Of a stretch of 64,000 nucleotides of DNA, positions 41,927 to 50,069 are shown one piece after another; position 1 is the stretch's first letter, and each line of letters opens with the position of its first letter. This DNA comes from JAGVWJ01 sp964588555 (GTDB lineage: Archaea > Micrarchaeota > Micrarchaeia > Anstonellales > Bilamarchaeaceae), in assembly GCA_964588555.1 (NCBI GenBank), contig CAZPPT010000004.1:1-64000 (forward strand). Direction: 5' to 3'. The notes under the pieces were generated by a model that was not told the origin of the DNA, made no database searches, and saw nothing but the letters and a program-made list of their open reading frames with translations. Both the position numbers and the translations under genes were made by a program.

Positions 41927-43132
41927 GCTTGCGACTTTTTCCCTTTTTCTTGCTTCTGCAATTTCACTATACCGCCGTACAAGTATCTCCCAGGTTGTCA
42001 TGTCAAGAACCTTGTTTGCCTTGCGGTATTTCTCATCGCTTCGCACGCCTGCAGCAAAATACGATAGTGCCTCATCCTGCCGGCCTTCAAGGTTGTTCCG
42101 CTGGGATCGGCTTAATTGCCCTGCCTCAGGCGAATTGAGCAAGAACCCTGAAAGCATGGTAACTGCCGTACTTATTTTTCCAATCCGATAGTCCACGTCC
42201 GATTCACTTGGCCGCGTATCCTTTTGCGGTTCCTTTGGCCTAAATGCGGCTGCGATACGCTCGAAAAACGAGGGGGGTCGTTCCTCCTTGAGTTGCGGCA
42301 ATAACTGCCCAATTGATTCCATCCCGATCCCCTGCATGATCCGCTCCGCCTCACGGAATATATCCAGCATTCCTTGCTCAGTGGTTTTTGGATCAGTTCG
42401 CCCTGCGATTATCTTTTCCTCAAGCCGGACAAGTCGGAGTGCGCCCTCGGCCATCTCCTGCTCATGTTTATTTCTTGAAAATACGAGCGGAGGTTGGGGC
42501 ACTTCCTCTTCGTTTCTTGCCATCTGTTTTCTTTTGTCATATGACTCTACCAGTTGCCAGAGCCGCTTGCTTGCTTTCTCATACCCAATTTGGCTGGCGA
42601 CAAATTGCGCTTCAGCAATGATATTTTTTTCTTCAGGGTTTGATAAGGAAAGGCCATACGCCCGCCGTGCCTCAGCTTCGATTGCCTGTGCCGGGTCTTC
42701 CTTTGCAAGCCGCTTAAATGAGGGTCGGTTTGTTGTAAATTCATCTGTTACTGGTGGGGCAGCCTTCTTCCTTTTACTGGTGCCCCGTTCGTCCATAAGG
42801 TACCTGCTTGCGGCAGCATATCCCTTTGTTTTTGCAATCCCCTGCGCAGCCATTACGAGTTCGTGTTTTGGACCAAGGCCATAGACGTGTTTTGCCTCAA
42901 ACCGAATCGCGGCTGTGGGATCCTTTTCCTTTAATCGTGAGAACGCAAGCTCCTTTATTGCCAATTTTATGCCTGCCTCGCTTCCTTTCCTCACAGCACT
43001 ACTTATGAGGTTTGTGCGTTCGGATGCGGTTAGTTGGAGATCCTTATATGCCCCACCAAGCAACCGCTTTAATTCCTGCTGTGCAAAATTTGTAAGTGCC
43101 TCATCCTCGCCTGTTTTCATTGCCTGCGCCAT
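41921..43132 (-). CDS. Repeat-containing hypothetical protein
   Basis: 403 residues from ATG 43132 after AGGAGGG. Two copies of a roughly 70-residue helical unit are visible: FSRLKEKDPTAAIRFEAKHV..YGLG and FKRLAKEDPAQAIEAEARRA..YGLS, each followed by a GYxxASxxLxx helix. The rest is charged and helical, with an RMQGIGM-like FREAERIMQGIGMESIGQLL. No membrane segment. It starts 1 nt after the GGGP synthase stop. Function unknown. Confidence 0.65.
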   Translation of the reverse strand: MAQAMKTGEDEALTNFAQQELKRLLGGAYKDLQLTASERTNLISSAVRKGSEAGIKLAIKELAFSRLKEKDPTAAIRFEAKHVYGLGPKHELVMAAQGIAKTKGYAAASRYLMDERGTSKRKKAAPPVTDEFTTNRPSFKRLAKEDPAQAIEAEARRAYGLSLSNPEEKNIIAEAQFVASQIGYEKASKRLWQLVESYDKRKQMARNEEEVPQPPLVFSRNKHEQEMAEGALRLVRLEEKIIAGRTDPKTTEQGMLDIFREAERIMQGIGMESIGQLLPQLKEERPPSFFERIAAAFRPKEPQKDTRPSESDVDYRIGKISTAVTMLSGFLLNSPEAGQLSRSQRNNLEGRQDEALSYFAAGVRSDEKYRKANKVLDMTTWEILVRRYSEIAEARKREKVASL

Positions 43133-43133
43133 A

Positions 43134-43904
43134 CTAAACCCTCCTTTTTGCGCCGTCGCGCACCGCATGTACCATTTCCTTTATTTTTGCAACCGCATTG
43201 CTTTCTTCAAATGCGGTTCCGACCTGGATTGCGGCTGCACCTGCCTTTGCGACGCCTTTTGCCTCCTCAGCAGTCCGGATGCCCCCTGCGACAATGTATG
43301 GGATGTCAATCATCTTTGCAACTGTTGCAACCATCTCAAGCGGGACGTGCCCTTCCTTTGGGTTGCTTCCCGTGTCCGTGATCACAAAGCGCATCCCTAA
43401 ATATTGCGCAGCAAGCGCAAGGGACGCCGCAAGCTTTGGCTTGTCCCGTGGCATTGCATTTACCTCCCCGACATGGCCGACCGTTCCGCCCGGTTCGACG
43501 ACAATGTAGCCGACAGGAAGCGGCTCTATCCCATATTGCCTTACGATCGGTGCGGCAAGCATCTGGGCGCCGGTGATCCAGTAGGGGTTTTGTGAGTTAA
43601 GTAATGACATAAAATAGACTGCATCGGCATATTTGGTCACGGTGCCGATGTTTCCGGGGAAAAGGACTACCGGCACGTTTACGTTTTCTTTGATCTTGCG
43701 CGTCAGGCCGTCAAGCATCTCGCCCTGCACGCCCGTGCTTCCGCCGATAAGGACAAGGTCGCTTCCCGCATCAGAGGCGTTCTTGGCAGTTTTTATCGCG
43801 TCTTCGGCACTTTTGTAATCAAGCGGGTCGATAAGCGCAAAAAGGAGGCAGCCTTTTTTCTCTATTTCGTTATTTATGTATTTCTCTATCTTGCCGGTTT
43901 TCAT
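43134..43904 (-). CDS. Geranylgeranylglyceryl phosphate synthase
   Basis: 256 residues, TIM-barrel. LLFALIDPLDYKSAEDAIK, LVLIGGSTGVQGEMLDGLT, VVLFPGNIGTVTKYADAVYF, YIVVEPGGTVGHVGEVNAMP and phosphate-binding YIVAGGIRTAEEAK. It attaches geranylgeranyl diphosphate to sn-glycerol-1-phosphate, the first step of archaeal ether-lipid synthesis. Complete and of normal length. Confidence 0.95.
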   Translation of the reverse strand: MKTGKIEKYINNEIEKKGCLLFALIDPLDYKSAEDAIKTAKNASDAGSDLVLIGGSTGVQGEMLDGLTRKIKENVNVPVVLFPGNIGTVTKYADAVYFMSLLNSQNPYWITGAQMLAAPIVRQYGIEPLPVGYIVVEPGGTVGHVGEVNAMPRDKPKLAASLALAAQYLGMRFVITDTGSNPKEGHVPLEMVATVAKMIDIPYIVAGGIRTAEEAKGVAKAGAAAIQVGTAFEESNAVAKIKEMVHAVRDGAKRRV

Positions 43905-44024
43905 AGAAAACTATCGCTCGCATTGTTTTAAAATGTGATGAATCTTCTGCCACACAACGGGTAAATAGAGTGGGACATACATTTATTTAAAAATACTGTG
44001 GGATATGTATATATTGGTGGGATC

Positions 44025-44255
44025 ATGTATCATATTAGCTTAGATAAAAAAGGACGTATCGTTATTCCATCTGCAATTAGGGAAAAATACGGGCTTGAAG
44101 AAGTAGAACTACGCGAGGAAAACGGAAAGATTGTACTCGAACCTATACAGCATATTGATGACCCTATCGCGTATCTTGCTTCATTTTCAATTAAAACAAA
44201 AAAATCACCAAAGGAGCTTAAAAAAGAAGCACAAGAATTAATGGGGCGCATGTAA
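44025..44255 (+). CDS. AbrB-type antitoxin
   Basis: 76 residues from ATG 44025 after GGTGGGATC: YHISLDKKGRIVIPSAIREK, YGLEEVELREENGKIVLEPI, with a helical toxin-binding tail (KSPKELKKEAQELMGRM). A TATA-like GTATATATT lies just upstream. Stop TAATG overlaps the toxin ATG. Confidence 0.83.
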   Translation: MYHISLDKKGRIVIPSAIREKYGLEEVELREENGKIVLEPIQHIDDPIAYLASFSIKTKKSPKELKKEAQELMGRM

Positions 44256-44647
44256 TGTATTATGTTGATACTGATTTTTTCCTTGCCCTTGTGAAGGAAA
44301 CTGATTGGATGAAGGAGAAAGCAATTAATTTTTCCAGAACTAATTCTCTCTTTAAAGAGAAACAGGTTGTAACATCTTCCTTTGCCCTACTGGAAACATG
44401 GTTTATCCTTGAAAGAAACAAGGCATTTAAGCGCGAAGTTTTTCATGCTATTCGTCAAATTGTCTCTGGCATCTATGAATTAAGTACTGACCATCTTGAA
44501 TATGCGGCATATCTAAAAGAGGCGCATAATTTGAATATTGGAGATGCGATTCATGCATCATTTGCTCTGCAAGAAGATGGAATAATTAGCAGTGATGATT
44601 CATTTGATTATGTTGCTGGATTAAAGCGTATAGATTTTCTCAAATAA
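44255..44647 (+). CDS. PIN-domain toxin
   Basis: 130 residues: YYVDTDFFLALVK (Asp), SSFALLETWFIL (Glu), NLNIGDAIHASFAL (Asp) and IISSDDSFDYVAGL (Asp). Another branch of the PIN family than the two LDTYAI toxins. Adjacent antitoxin suggests VapBC function. Confidence 0.86.
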   Translation: MYYVDTDFFLALVKETDWMKEKAINFSRTNSLFKEKQVVTSSFALLETWFILERNKAFKREVFHAIRQIVSGIYELSTDHLEYAAYLKEAHNLNIGDAIHASFALQEDGIISSDDSFDYVAGLKRIDFLK

Positions 44648-45508
44648 TTATTTCTTCTGCACAACCTCGCCCGCAACAACAAACACGCCAACTGCAACTG
44701 TATCCACTGCCGCAGTATCAATATGCGCGCCAAATGCATGCGGCTCACCGAATTTAGCGGCCTCAAAGCCATGCGTGTGTACCTTCCGTTCAAATCCATT
44801 GATGTCCTCACCAAGCAGCGTTTGATATAAGAAGAGTGCTTTTTTGTCCTTCATTTCAAAATGATTGAGCACTGTTTGTGGTGATGAGCGCATAAAGATA
44901 TATCCCCTCATTTCGCTAAACGAGCCGCTCATGACACCGGTAATCGTTTTCTTTTTGTCCCCTACTAGTCCCGCAACCTTTTCCATGCCCTCGACTACCG
45001 AATCAGCATTGTCAAATACGACAACAAAAACACGGTCTTTTGTACCATTAATCTGCTTTCGTGCAGTAAGGACGCATAACGGATATACGTTGATCGCCTC
45101 GACCATCATGGCCGTGTGCCTGCCGCCGTCAATATGGATCCGCATCGGCGAACCGCCCGGCAAATATATCAACTCACCTGCGTTTTTACCGTTGTTAAAT
45201 GTAAATCCACCAAGGCCGCCCACGATTTCAAAATCATCAGCCTTAATCTTTTTTACTTCCTTGTCAATGTCGTATATCTCGCTTAACTGGACCGGGGAGG
45301 GCTTCTCGATCCGTTCGTTGAACTTTTCAGATGTACCATACACAAATACCTTGTCCTCGCATCCCATCTTCAATAATTCAGTGCAGTATTTGAGCTGCCA
45401 GTTGAGGAGCGTCCGGTGTTCATCACCTAGGCGGGCATGCCGTAATACGTCAATCTCCTTCTTAAGGAGCTCCTTATCCTTTGGGTTTGCTAAATCAAAC
45501 AGTTTCAT
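44648..45508 (-). CDS. Hypothetical alpha/beta protein
   Basis: 286 residues with a helical N-terminus (KDKELLKKEIDVLRHARLGD) and strand-rich core (KVFVYGTSEKFNERI, GGSPMRIHIDGGRHTAMMVE, VFVVVFDNADSVVEGMEKVA). No catalytic motif recognised; the HIDGGRHT loop might bind a ligand. It ends 1 nt after the convergent PIN gene. Function unknown. Confidence 0.65.
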   Translation of the reverse strand: MKLFDLANPKDKELLKKEIDVLRHARLGDEHRTLLNWQLKYCTELLKMGCEDKVFVYGTSEKFNERIEKPSPVQLSEIYDIDKEVKKIKADDFEIVGGLGGFTFNNGKNAGELIYLPGGSPMRIHIDGGRHTAMMVEAINVYPLCVLTARKQINGTKDRVFVVVFDNADSVVEGMEKVAGLVGDKKKTITGVMSGSFSEMRGYIFMRSSPQTVLNHFEMKDKKALFLYQTLLGEDINGFERKVHTHGFEAAKFGEPHAFGAHIDTAAVDTVAVGVFVVAGEVVQKK

Positions 45509-45570
45509 AGTTTCAACTCATAATTTGCAGCTATTAGACAGCGAATTCATAAATCCTTTTCGCTTTGCCC

Positions 45571-46431
45571 TTATAATTTGAGTTCTTCTACCAGTTCCTT
45601 AATTCCCTCTTCAATACTCCGCGGCTTGAATTTCAGGATTTTCTGCGCTTTTGAGTAGTCAAACTTTCGGTCGCTTGCCAGGAACGATATGTACTCTTTT
45701 GGAAAGAGGCCGAGCATCCCGGCAATCCGTGCAACACCAACTGGCACGTGAAGCGTCGGCGGCTTTACCCCAAGATTGCGAGCTGCGATTTCATATATCT
45801 TTTTCTGCTCAAGCGCCTCGCCTGAAACGACATATATGCCAGGGGGTGCCTTGAGCGCTCCCTTTACCGCCAGCGCGACATCGTCTGCGCTTACAAATGC
45901 AAGCCGGTTATTTCCGTCTCCAAGGATCGGCAGTTGCCTTCGTTTAACAAGCTTAAGCATCTTTGCAAAAATGGGGATGGATGGTGCATACACCGCAGCA
46001 ATACGTAAGCTGATTGAGTCAGGGTGCGTAAGTACGATGTCTTCCCCCTCAAGCTTACTTATTGCGTATGCAGTATCCGGTTTCACTGGCGTTTCTTCAT
46101 CCACTGCCTCAAGCATGTGTTGTTTTCCATATACTGCAATTGATCCCGCATATATAATCCGAGCGTTTTGTGGTGTCGCGTTTACGACCCGTCTCGTTAA
46201 TTCGACATTTATTTCCTTAAGCGCTTGTTCGTTTTCAAAATCAAGCGACCCGGCAAAATGGAGCACAACATCTGCATCCCCTAAGATCTTACGAAGCGAT
46301 TCCTCGCTAAAGTCAGTAACAATCTCGTTTTTGAAACCCGTTTTCTTTCTAACAAGCGGAATTACGTCTTTAATCTCCTTTCGTATTGCAGTGCCGATGA
46401 CGCCTGTCGCACCGGTGAGATATATGTCCAT
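45571..46431 (-). CDS. NAD-dependent sugar epimerase/dehydratase
   Basis: 286 residues, extended SDR. TGATGVIGTAIRKEI binds the dinucleotide, then VVLHFAGSLDFE, YAGSIAVYGKQ and the catalytic YAISK (Tyr, Lys). C-terminal part has substrate-domain motifs (FDYSKAQKILKFKPRSIEEG). Likely acts on a nucleotide sugar. TATA-like ATTTATAATACTG upstream. Confidence 0.88.
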   Translation of the reverse strand: MDIYLTGATGVIGTAIRKEIKDVIPLVRKKTGFKNEIVTDFSEESLRKILGDADVVLHFAGSLDFENEQALKEINVELTRRVVNATPQNARIIYAGSIAVYGKQHMLEAVDEETPVKPDTAYAISKLEGEDIVLTHPDSISLRIAAVYAPSIPIFAKMLKLVKRRQLPILGDGNNRLAFVSADDVALAVKGALKAPPGIYVVSGEALEQKKIYEIAARNLGVKPPTLHVPVGVARIAGMLGLFPKEYISFLASDRKFDYSKAQKILKFKPRSIEEGIKELVEELKL

Positions 46432-46471
46432 AAATTAATGAGAAACTTCAGTATTATAAATGGGCGTTGTT

Positions 46472-47350
46472 CTACAGAATTCCCTTTACAATTAAGGGAA
46501 ACGCAATCGTCGCATCGCAATCTACCGTAACGTAGCGTGATTTTTCCCCTATTTTCCCCCACGAAATCGCTTCCTGCGTACGCGCCCCGCTCAGGCTTCC
46601 GTCCCAGGGGCTTGCGGTTGTGACATATACGGCATAGTCCAGTCCGCCGCGCAATATATTGACTCCGATGGCATGATGTTTCGATATGCCGCCGCCAAGT
46701 ATGATGCCGCCTGTTTTATTTGCATTAAGCACAATGTCTGCAAGTTCCTTCATGTCCTTGGTAACATCAATGCCAAAATCCTTATTTTTCTGCTTGAAAA
46801 AATATGTTTGCAGGCCGATAGCGCTGTCGGTAATTCCGGGGCAGAAAACAGGGATGTCGTTTTGCGAACACCAATATAAAAATGATCGTTCGTCATTAAG
46901 CGATACGCCGATCTCTTTAGCTATTTCACTTGGCGAAACGATCTTATTTTTTTTATATACGTGTTCGAAAATTGGCGTTATCCGTTTCTCAAGCTCCTCA
47001 TAGCACTCGTTTGGAACAAGTATGTTCCCAATCCTATTCATTCCTTTTTTATGCAGCGCAACATCATCCATATAGAAATCGCCGATCTGGTAATTTTTAT
47101 ACGCCCGGATCAAATCATGGTCGATGCTTCCGCCTGCGGTAATGATTACATCGACAAATTTGCGTTTGCATAATTCTGCAAATAACCCGCGCAGGCCGCT
47201 TGCAACCATGTTTGAGGTAAACGAAAGGAAAACAACTGCATTTTCTTCCTTCATGAGCTTGATTGTTTCAATTGCATGTGCAAGCTGCGTTGCCTGAAAA
47301 CCTGTTGCAATAAAATCCGCGTCGCCAGCCGATAGATCCTTAATGTCCAT
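46472..47350 (-). CDS. dys: Deoxyhypusine synthase
   Basis: 292 residues. FLSFTSNMVASGLRGLFAEL, VIITAGGSIDHDLIRAYK, FCPGITDSAIGLQ and the catalytic lysine in GIILGGGISKHHAIGVNIL. It moves the aminobutyl group of spermidine to initiation factor aIF5A. Length is slightly below the usual 310-330. TATA-like region AATAAATATG upstream of ATG 47350. Confidence 0.93.
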   Translation of the reverse strand: MDIKDLSAGDADFIATGFQATQLAHAIETIKLMKEENAVVFLSFTSNMVASGLRGLFAELCKRKFVDVIITAGGSIDHDLIRAYKNYQIGDFYMDDVALHKKGMNRIGNILVPNECYEELEKRITPIFEHVYKKNKIVSPSEIAKEIGVSLNDERSFLYWCSQNDIPVFCPGITDSAIGLQTYFFKQKNKDFGIDVTKDMKELADIVLNANKTGGIILGGGISKHHAIGVNILRGGLDYAVYVTTASPWDGSLSGARTQEAISWGKIGEKSRYVTVDCDATIAFPLIVKGIL

Positions 47351-47371
47351 GGTATCATCTTTCTAACATAT

Positions 47372-47869
47372 TTATTGTTGCAACTTACCTGATGGGCTAC
47401 TGGTGTGTCTTTCAAGTGCCTGGTCGGCCATTTTTTCTACCTCATCCAACCGTTTAATTATCCGCCTAACCTCATCTGAAAGTAATGCAGTTAATCGTAT
47501 TAATTCCTTGTGGATCGATGAGGCAACCTTCATTGCAAACGCGCCTGCGGTGAAAAACGCGACTGCAACCCCAATAAACAGGTTTTGGTTGCGCTCCAGT
47601 ATAATGGCGATCATGCCCGCAATACATCCAAGTTCCGCACAGGTGTATGCCATGTTGTTGTATCGGTCAAGCGGCTTCTCAATACGTTGCCTCATGCCTT
47701 CCCGCACTTCGTCCCGTTGCAGCAGTAATTCAGCGGTCCTTTCAATCGGGTTATGGGTTCTCTCTGCATTTTGTACAAGGAGTCGTATCTCCTCCTCAAG
47801 CAGCTTTGCGTCCCTGAACACTTTTTGCGTTCTTTTGGATCCGGCTGTCCGTACCGTAATATGCTGCAT
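47372..47869 (-). CDS. Coiled-coil membrane protein
   Basis: 165 residues from ATG 47869; the frame open to 48001 runs through tRNA-Pro and is not used. TATA-like AAAAATTATATG lies about 25 nt before this ATG. Charged helices (LLEEEIRLLVQNAERTHNPI; VRRIIKRLDEVEKMADQALE) surround two hydrophobic segments (LGCIAGMIAIILE; LFIGVAVAFFTAGAFAM). Family unknown. Confidence 0.62.
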   Translation of the reverse strand: MQHITVRTAGSKRTQKVFRDAKLLEEEIRLLVQNAERTHNPIERTAELLLQRDEVREGMRQRIEKPLDRYNNMAYTCAELGCIAGMIAIILERNQNLFIGVAVAFFTAGAFAMKVASSIHKELIRLTALLSDEVRRIIKRLDEVEKMADQALERHTSSPSGKLQQ

Positions 47870-47926
47870 ATTAATTCTATAATACATATAATTTTTAACA
47901 CTATTTATCACAATTAGATGAAAAAA

Positions 47927-47999
47927 TGGGGTTGCCCAGATTTGAACTGGGATCACCGGCGCCCAAGGCCGACAGTCTGCCAGGTTAGCCCACAACCCC
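47927..47999 (-). tRNA. tRNA-Pro(TGG), no intron
   Basis: Minus strand: acceptor GGGGTTG/CAACCCC, anticodon stem TCGGC/GCCGG with loop CTTGGGC (anticodon TGG), T-arm CCCAG-TTCAAAT-CTGGG, discriminator A 47927. Length 73 without intron. TATA-like TTTTTAAA at about 48030-48037; a T run follows the 3' end. The only uninterrupted tRNA of the window. The D-stem has one mismatch. Confidence 0.93.
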
Positions 48000-48055
48000 A
48001 AAATAAGTATGAAATTAATGTAAAAGAGAATTTAAAAATAAATATCAAATGCCCT

Positions 48056-48256
48056 TTAGGTTTTCCTGCACTTTTTGTCTTTGGGCCCGCCATCAGGTTG
48101 CGGCTTGCCCGCCCGAACTGCCCTTTTCGCTGCGAACGGTTCACTTTTTGAAGACCGGCATACCAACGGTTCTTCCTGAGCCCGCCTCCTGGCCCGATCC
48201 ACCCGTAACTGCTCGACGATTTGCCGTGTTATCCGTTCAAGTCTTTCGTGGCTCAT
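48056..48256 (-). CDS. Small basic protein (66 residues)
   Basis: ATG at 48256 follows GGAGATAAGCAT. Charged, helical N-terminus (MSHERLERITRQIVEQLRVD) and a Lys/Arg/Pro-rich tail (AGKPQPDGGPKDKKCRKT). Lies between tRNA-Thr and tRNA-Pro. May bind nucleic acid; no family recognised. Confidence 0.5.
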   Translation of the reverse strand: MSHERLERITRQIVEQLRVDRARRRAQEEPLVCRSSKSEPFAAKRAVRAGKPQPDGGPKDKKCRKT

Positions 48257-48277
48257 ATGCTTATCTCCTTAGATAAT

Positions 48278-48401
48278 AGCCCCCGGAGGGAATATCAGTT
48301 TCCTGTTTCCGGTCTTTAGTTTGACTGCTAGAAACAAGACACGTTTGAACCCCCGGCCTATCGCTTACGAAGCGATCGCTCTACCGCTGAGCTACAGAGG
48401 C
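48278..48401 (-). tRNA. tRNA-Thr(CGT) with T-loop intron
   Basis: Minus strand: acceptor GCCTCTG (48401-48395) pairs with CGGGGGC (48285-48279) with two G-T pairs; discriminator T 48278, as in many archaeal tRNA-Thr. D-arm GCTC-AGCGGTA-GAGC, anticodon arm ATCGC-TTCGTAA-GCGAT (CGT), T-stem GGGGG/CCCTC. A 52-nt intron interrupts the T-loop after TTCAA. Mature length 72. TATA-like TTATTTTTTTCG about 28 nt upstream. Confidence 0.9.
48293..48344 (-). other. T-loop intron of tRNA-Thr (52 nt)
   Basis: Same site as in tRNA-Asp and tRNA-Ser (after position 58). Internal pairing TGTTTC/GAAACA. Ends AACTGATA before exon TT, close to the AACTGACA end of the tRNA-Asp intron. It lacks the CTCR/CGAA core of the larger introns. 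Confidence 0.82.
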
Positions 48402-48443
48402 TTAGGTACATATTCGTGTATCGAAAAAAATAAGAATAAACCG

Positions 48444-49634
48444 TTACTTATTTACGTCAGCATAGTTGACGACTTGGTTTCTGCCATGGTCTTTTGCATA
48501 TTGAAGCGCCTTATTTGCAAGTTCCTTGACTTGCGTTCCAAGGTTGTTCCCTTCAGCGCTTATTGATACGCTGTCAACTATCCCTGCACTTACGGTGACG
48601 GAAAATGCATCATGGTCGTTATACATTATTTGATGGCTTTCAACCTTTGCCCTGAGCCGGTCTGCGATAACGGTAGCCTGCCCTGCATCTACGCCAAATA
48701 GTATAAGGATGAACTCTTCACCCCCCCAGCGGTACAACTTATCAGGATAGGATATCGACGTCGTTACCGCTTCATCCCATCCTTGTCCTTCTGGCGGCCT
48801 GAGGCTGTTTGGTGGCGGAGGCGGGTCACTGAGGCGCCTTCCCGGCCGATTGGATTCACGTGAAACGCTTTTTCGTGCATTTGCGGATATCACGTGTGCA
48901 ACCTCTGAAAGGGCATAATCTGCTATGAAATAACCGTGTTTCGTATTGACTTTTTTAAAATGGTCTATGTCAAATATGACTACGGAGAATGGGGCCTTTG
49001 TCCGCACGAGGTCCTTAAGGTCTGCCTCAAATTCTCTTTTTCCAGGCAAGCTCGTGGCATAATCAAAATTGTTCCGCATATAAAATACGACTGATGACGC
49101 GATTGCCGCTCCGACGGACATCGACCGCTTCGGAATACGCGTAATCGAGTCCCTGAGGCTAAGGTCCGTACCTTCCAGTGCAAGCAGGCCAATAATCTTT
49201 GCATTTGGCTTGTTCGACTCTGTTAAGGCTATGAGTATGTGGTCTTTTCCATCAGATGCATGCATCCGTATTTTTCGTGCAGCAGTATCAAACGGTGTCA
49301 AGTTAAATGCATATTGGCTTGTCCCATGGATAAATAACGGGCTTCTGTGCCTTATTGAATGGAGTGCCAAGTCATGCTCAAATCTATTCTCAGGTCTGTC
49401 AGACGGGTATGTAGTATATGGATACAGCCTATCGTTTTCATACGTATATACTGATACGGAAGTTGCGCCTGCAAACATTTCTTTAGCGAGTGCCAGTAAT
49501 TCCGAGAATGTATGGACATCATTTACAAGCCTGCTGAATTCCCGATGGGCGGCGAGTTCCGGGTTTCCCAGTAGCCTATTCAAGAACTGTTTTCGTGGCA
49601 TGACTGGCAGTGGCCCTACAGTTAGTCGTTTCAT
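48444..49634 (-). CDS. GAF-like + GGDEF diguanylate cyclase
   Basis: 396 residues. Residues 35-190 look like a GAF sensor domain (ATSVSVYTYENDRLYPYTTY, ILIALTESNKPNAKIIGLLA). From about 195 a GGDEF domain: FSVVIFDIDHFKKVNTKHGY (metal Asp) and YRWGGEEFILILFG (active motif). Between them lies a Pro-rich insert of about 40 residues (RRLSDPPPPPNSLRPPEG). The RxxD inhibitory site before GGEEF is absent. Would make cyclic di-GMP from GTP, rare in archaea. ATG at 49634; cytoplasmic, no membrane helix. Confidence 0.9.
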   Translation of the reverse strand: MKRLTVGPLPVMPRKQFLNRLLGNPELAAHREFSRLVNDVHTFSELLALAKEMFAGATSVSVYTYENDRLYPYTTYPSDRPENRFEHDLALHSIRHRSPLFIHGTSQYAFNLTPFDTAARKIRMHASDGKDHILIALTESNKPNAKIIGLLALEGTDLSLRDSITRIPKRSMSVGAAIASSVVFYMRNNFDYATSLPGKREFEADLKDLVRTKAPFSVVIFDIDHFKKVNTKHGYFIADYALSEVAHVISANARKSVSRESNRPGRRLSDPPPPPNSLRPPEGQGWDEAVTTSISYPDKLYRWGGEEFILILFGVDAGQATVIADRLRAKVESHQIMYNDHDAFSVTVSAGIVDSVSISAEGNNLGTQVKELANKALQYAKDHGRNQVVNYADVNK

Positions 49635-49708
49635 ACAATTATTGTACCTAAAACTCTATTTAAATGTTTCTATTTATGGAAAAAGAAGAAAAACGCTGAG
49701 GACAGGAT

Positions 49709-49905
49709 CTGTTCCTTTCGCCCTTTTTAGATTCATACGCCCTTCCTGTGTAAAAAAGGGCGAGCCCCAAAAACAGAAGAATCTGTTATTGGTGATCTAA
49801 ACGGACGAAGTTCAACCGAAAATCTACGGTACACCACCGCAGGGTTTTTGGGATGAAGCGTAGACCTTTTGCCATAAGAATGGCACAAGTCAAAAGGGCT
49901 CCGCA
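49709..49905 (-). other. T-loop intron of tRNA-Ser (197 nt)
   Basis: Splits ACAGGTTCAA from ATCCTGT. Shares AGCCCTTTTG, AAAGGTCTACGC (49869-49858), ATCCCAAAA, TTTTTGGGGCTCGCCC (CTCG 49764-49761) and GGGCGAAA (CGAA 49720-49717) with the tRNA-Asp T-loop intron. The extra 42 nt lie in the middle. Confidence 0.82.
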
Positions 49906-49934
49906 TTGAACCTGTAATCCACGAGGGATCGGTT

Positions 49935-50031
49935 TACTCGTAACCTGGTTCGAGATTCGCCCCTTGGCCTAACCCTTCTAAGGGGGTGAGGCCTTAGGGG
50001 GCTCCAAGAGACACCTAAGTGCCCCCTAGGC
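49935..50031 (-). other. Anticodon-loop intron of tRNA-Ser (97 nt)
   Basis: After A37. A strong hairpin (CCTAGGGGGC / GCCCCCTAAGG), then CTCA (49990-49987), a CCCC...GGGG hairpin and CGAA (49959-49956): the same order as the other large introns, although the stems are GC-rich and unrelated in sequence. Confidence 0.82.
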
Positions 50032-50069
50032 TTCAAGACCGACGCACTACCAGGTTATGCGACCTCAGC

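Larger units (their letters stand above)
49694..50069 (-). tRNA. tRNA-Ser(TGA) with two introns
   Basis: Minus strand: acceptor GCTGAGG (50069-50063) pairs perfectly with CCTCAGC (49701-49695), discriminator G 49694. D-arm GCAT..GTGC, anticodon stem TCGGT/ACCGA, loop CTTGAAA (TGA), class II variable arm TCC-CTCGT-GGA, T-stem ACAGG/CCTGT. Introns: 97 nt after position 37 and 197 nt in the T-loop. Mature length 82, G73 and a long variable arm fit tRNA-Ser. The gap 49635-50203 is explained by this gene, its leader hairpin and the TIM promoter. Confidence 0.88.

Noticed and set aside
47372..48001. Longer 209-residue version of the coiled-coil membrane gene
   Set aside because: Its first 44 codons run through tRNA-Pro; a TATA-like box and ATG at 47869 give a better start.
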